Source: Adiantum capillus-veneris (lineage: Eukaryota; Streptophyta; Polypodiopsida; Polypodiales; Pteridaceae). From it: a stretch of 64,000 nucleotides of DNA. Below, in pieces: positions 58,132 to 64,000 of this stretch; the stretch's first letter is position 1, and each line of letters begins with the position of its first letter. The notes beneath the pieces were generated by a model that was given only the letters and a program-made list of their open reading frames with translations, was not told the origin of the DNA and did no database searches. The DNA lies in assembly GCA_014529385.2 (NCBI GenBank), contig CM043960.1:78701832-78765831 (forward strand), given 5' to 3'. Position numbers and translations under genes: made by a program.

Positions 58132-58466
58132 GGTGGTGACTCGGGAAATTACAAACCTTTTTTTTTCTTTTTTTTTCTACATCAACAGCAGCGGCTCATA
58201 GCGGCTTTTTACAGGGGTGGATGGATAGGCTAAAACATGATAAAAATAGAGACATTAAAGGAATGATGGTAATCTAATATGGGGAGAATGATAGGGTTCG
58301 GGAAATTGAGGATTTCTCCTAGTACCGCCGCACCGATAGATAAACTATCTTCTGTTGGTAGAAGACTTTCCTATCTACATAGATATTCACATGCATATGC
58401 TGCAAGAATCTGAACGGGAATACCGTCGGCCCGTTTTCCATCATGCACAGAGGGTGGAATACTTAC

Positions 58467-59426
58467 TTATACTCTTACCGTGCCAATGTTGATGAGTCGG
58501 CACATCCATAAGAGGTTGTCTCCTTTCATGGGCTCTACCTTTCCTTCGTTGCTCAACACGTACGGGGTGATGGCGACGTGTCTGAACACTCCTAGCCTTT
58601 TGGCTAACAGCAATTGTAGGTAATTTCCGTAATCGGCGTGTTGCATGAATTCTACTCCATTCAACTGTAGCTCGTCTCCAGCCCACTGGGTCTCTTCCGT
58701 GGTAGAAAGCTTCTTTAGAATAAGATGTACAGGGAGAGGAGGAAGGTCCTCCACTCGCTTTCCAAAACAGTGAGAGCAGTAGACGAACCACTCTTCTCTA
58801 GGACATGGGAATCTTCTTACCACTTCTTCTTCTGGATTGTCGAAGTGGATTGGTAGCACTCGCATGCGTCGTGAAAGTCGGTAGGTGACCTTCCGCCACT
58901 TAGCTTCGGATGACTTCTTCTTTGACAAAGTGGGTACAACCCGGCTCTCTGAGCTTGAAGCACTTCCTTGGCCAGATGCCTCTCCCTTCGGGGTCATGTG
59001 TTTCCAGGCTAGCCTATCTTCTCCTTGCCTTCGGCTTGAGCAGCCCCTTTAGGCCACTTTGGAGGTATATCTTTGACTGCAGTTTCTTTAGGGAAAAGAG
59101 GCCTCACCGTTTGCTTCCCTTCCTTGATGTGAATGATTTCTTTGCGATGAATGTCGATGTAGATGACTTCAGCCCTTTCGCTGCCTTTGTTGCTGGCACT
59201 CATCGACCGTGTGCCTTGGTTGACAACAGTGATGGCACTTCACCAATCTCCCACCTGATGCTTTCGATTTATAGTTAGAACGAGCGACACGGGATGGAGA
59301 ATTTACCTCTTGAACGCTGATGACACTGCAGCCTGGCAGTAGCACCTCAATGAAGGCGGCTAGTGCCTCCTTCGTCTCCTCTTCTTTCGTCCTCCAGTTA
59401 GAAAATTCCTTCAGCCACTCGTCCAT
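58467..59426 (-). pseudogene. E3 extra ORF upstream of gag, with CCHC knuckle
   Basis: It begins MDEWLKEFSNWRTKEEE at 59426 and contains KCHHCCQPRHTVDECQQQR, an intact CX2CX4HX4C knuckle. Frame changes occur near 59175 and 59020. The later frame (58997-58467) holds basic and helical sequence with KWRKVTYRLSRRMRVLPIHF, CPREEWFVYCSHCFGKRVED and LLLAKRLGVFRHVAI. It sits between the primer site and gag on the same strand. Ogre-type Tat elements have an ORF of unknown function at this place. The C-terminal part matches no family I know. Confidence 0.6.
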
Positions 59427-59483
59427 GATTGATAGTGGGCGTCACTTTTAGCATTGTAAACTGAAGGGTCTTAGAAAATCCAT

Positions 59484-59500
59484 CCTCAGTGGGGGCACCA
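59484..59500 (-). other. E3 primer-binding site
   Basis: The minus strand reads TGGTGCCCCCACTGAGG, two bases inside the LTR. It differs by one base from the E2 site and by a one-base gap from the E1 site. Confidence 0.8.
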
Positions 59501-59502
59501 AA

Positions 59503-61722
<2,220 letters not shown>

Positions 61723-62125
61723 ATGGCAATCAACCCCACTTGATGTCATTATCATCATAGCTACCACCATTGTTGTGATTACCCCCTACAATAACTCTAG
61801 AATAAAATAAAGAACCCACAAAACTAGTTAGCTTCCACTGATGATACACTTAGAATGGAAGTGTAAAGCAGCAAGAGTTACTCACCGATTGCAAAGAGCC
61901 ATGGTTGCAAGATGGGTGCTAGGTCTAATGCAAATGTTGAAACTTGAAAGAGAGGAGCTTGGCATGGTCCGTTTTAAAGGACTCAAGAACCATTGGAGTT
62001 TCACTTGTGTCCTCAAATTTCAAGGGTGACCACTTAGTACTTCTTTTTTGAAAGCCATTTGAAGAGTAGCTCTACTTTGCATTTTGAAGGCCATGAAGAA
62101 CTCCCCTCTTATGTGTCGCCCAATT

Positions 62126-62179
62126 AACCTCTCTCAACACGCTTGCACAATGAACCTCTCTCAACACGCTTTCACAATG
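62126..62179. repeat. 27-bp tandem duplication
   Basis: AACCTCTCTCAACACGCT plus TGCACAATG, repeated once with a G to T change. Confidence 0.85.
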
Positions 62180-62223
62180 AATTTTCCAGGCGGTAAATGA
62201 TCTCGATCTCGGCACATCCGTGT

Positions 62224-62225
62224 TA

Positions 62226-62305
<80 letters not shown>

Positions 62306-62533
62306 CATTGCAGGTGTGTGTATGAGAGATAGAGTTGGCGTGCCATTTGTTGTGGTATTGGAGCGTTGCGGAGGTCTTCCACATTTGCATTGCATTAATG
62401 AAGTGCAATGAGCTCGATAATTCATCCATGGGAGTCTAATAATTTGTTGTGGATATCTTAGACACATTGTGTGTGTACAGTTGCGTGTGCACGCGTTCGT
62501 GCGTGCACGTGCGCGCGTGTGTGTGTGTGTGTG

Positions 62534-62574
<41 letters not shown>
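62224..62574. repeat. Paired TG/GA compound microsatellites
   Basis: TG then GA at 62224-62302, and again TG then GA at 62517-62574. The second is preceded by an alternating GTGCACGCGTTCGTGCGTGC tract. Confidence 0.9.
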
Positions 62575-62577
<3 letters not shown>

Positions 62578-62819
62578 CTCTCACACCGGAACTAGAGTCA
62601 AAGGGAAGGGATAATAAACATTGGTCTTACATCAACAATCGATGAAATTTGCAATCGAGAATCGAGAATTGACAATTGACATCTACAGAATCGAGAACCG
62701 ACGTAATAAAAAAAGTTTAATCCAATGAATCCAAGGCAGAAAGCGTGTATACCCAAGGCAAGAGCGGACCTCAACAGATAGCAAAGGTGGACAATGGGAG
62801 GCAGCTCCAACAACTCTTT

Positions 62820-63598
62820 GATATTTTTGAAGGTTTTTACGCTACATTTTTGTGAGCTTTGTAGTTTCCTTCGGGTTGACTTAGAATTTAAAAGTAAATC
62901 TCAAAATTTGTAGTGGGATTACACATAGCCTAGATTTTTTCAACCGCTTAAAGGCAAATTAGAATTTTTGAGGCAAATCATAAATGTAAAAGGGGTTACA
63001 CTAAATCGAGTTGAGGCGCAATGTTTTTTCCCAAAAACATGAAAAACTTAGGTATGAGAAATTTTAGGGTAACTTTATTATATTTGAAGGCTTTTACACT
63101 CAATTTTTTAATACTTTGTACGTATAGAGATAATTTTCTAAATCTGTAGGTGAGATTACACTAGATCTAGGTTTTTTCGAGCATTTGTCTATATTATGAT
63201 TTTTCCCAAAAAAAAATTAGAGTCAAATTTACTATAAAATTTGAAGGTTTTTGCACTAAACTTACTTCTTTGCACTTTGTAGATTCTCTAAACTTTGATT
63301 TAGGTTTTCTGAACTTTGTAGTTTCTTTGAACTTTGGAGGTGGTCTTTCAATTTAAAAGTTAAGGTTGTGATGTTAAGTGTCATTCTTTTTGCATCCATG
63401 GCTCACTTGGAGCATCGAGATGCTGTATTTTTTATGTTTCTAATTCAATATCGTTGAGTGAGTGCTGCTGAAAACAAAATTTTTAAAACATTAGAGGTAA
63501 ATCTTGAAATGTGTAGGTGGAATTACACTAAACCTATGTTTTTTTGCAATGTTGTGGGTGTCCTAATCTTCAAATTACATTTTACAAGTGTGTGGCCC

Positions 63599-63658
<60 letters not shown>

Positions 63659-63850
63659 CCTTTTCTTGGCACCCAATCCATTCTCTCTCTTTCTTTGCCT
63701 TGGCCTCCACACCCCCCCCCCCCCCCCCGCCCAAAGCCCTTTTCGTATGTCACATGACAAGGGCCTCCAAGGTGCATAAGATATAGTTGAGAAATTTGTA
63801 GGTGGGATTGCATTAAACCTAGGTTTCTCTCGAGCACTTGGGTACATAAT
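62820..63850. repeat. Diverged repeat family, about 240-bp spacing
   Basis: A block with TTTGAAGGTTTTTACACT, then TTTGTAGGTGGGATTACACT, then AAACCTAGGTTTTTTCGAGCA recurs near 62825-62945, 63085-63190, 63240-63330, 63490-63545 and 63785-63840 with strong divergence. A GA run (63600-63655) and a C run (63711-63728) interrupt it. Confidence 0.55.
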
Positions 63851-64000
63851 AGTTTTCTACTATTACTCAACAGTTCATTATCTATACTCTTTATAATGGA
63901 CCTCAAAAAATTAGAGGAAGGAGAGGGCCTCCACCATCCAATAAGCAATTGGTTGGGAATCAGGATGTAAATCGGTTCAATGTAATTTTGTTCTCTACTT

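Larger units (their letters stand above)
61723..64000. other. Right flank, no gene recognised
   Basis: Short frames only. The sequence next to 61723 should be continuous with 47659 before E3 inserted. It holds a 27-bp tandem pair (62126-62179), microsatellites and a diverged repeat family; nothing coding is supported. Confidence 0.6.

Overview
The window is repeat-dense nuclear DNA from a land plant, probably a vascular plant with a large genome. The grounds are plant-type transposable elements: Ty3/gypsy elements of the Tat lineage with a second RNase H, a Tnp2-type CACTA transposon, an L1-like LINE and a Copia-like element primed by initiator-tRNA-Met. There are also very long GA, AC and TA microsatellites. 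No ordinary host gene, rRNA or tRNA gene was recognised. The species cannot be told from this sequence; a fern, gymnosperm or large-genome angiosperm would all fit.

Layout. (1) 1-10027: rearranged, gag-only non-autonomous LTR element with very long LTRs, abutting an LTR piece that carries a MITE. (2) 10528-19970: a three-level nest. A repeat pair (P) holds a non-coding LTR element (Q, 11576-19649, perfect CACGT target duplication). Q's right LTR holds a Tat-like gag-protease element that lacks reverse transcriptase (E2, 13329-19092). (3) 19971-22514: unrecognised sequence, a compound microsatellite and a broken Ty3/gypsy protease-RT fragment. (4) 22545-26458 and 44317-46830: two L1-like LINE copies on the minus strand. 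The larger one is cut inside its RT catalytic motif by a 17.9-kb LARD-like element (R, 26459-44316). (5) Inside R lies a 7.66-kb CACTA element (30535-38194) with two genes that splice cleanly into open reading frames, a perfect 38-bp subterminal hairpin, and a decayed fragment of a heavy-metal-associated (HMA) domain gene. (6) 47660-61722: a 14-kb Tat-lineage element (E3) with an extra upstream zinc-knuckle ORF, gag, protease, RT, two RNase H domains and integrase, all damaged. A 2.9-kb Copia-like element with a perfect TTCTC duplication sits in its left LTR. (7) 61723-64000: non-coding sequence with microsatellites and diverged repeats.

How the parts relate. E1, E2 and E3 share nearly the same primer-binding site, so E1 and E2 (which lack RT and integrase) could have been mobilised in trans by E3-like elements. 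The CACTA element is the only unit that looks coding-competent: TNP2 is the transposase, and the second gene resembles the accessory protein that in En/Spm binds subterminal repeats. Nearly everything else carries stops or frameshifts. All joins, splices and family calls were made by eye, without alignment software.
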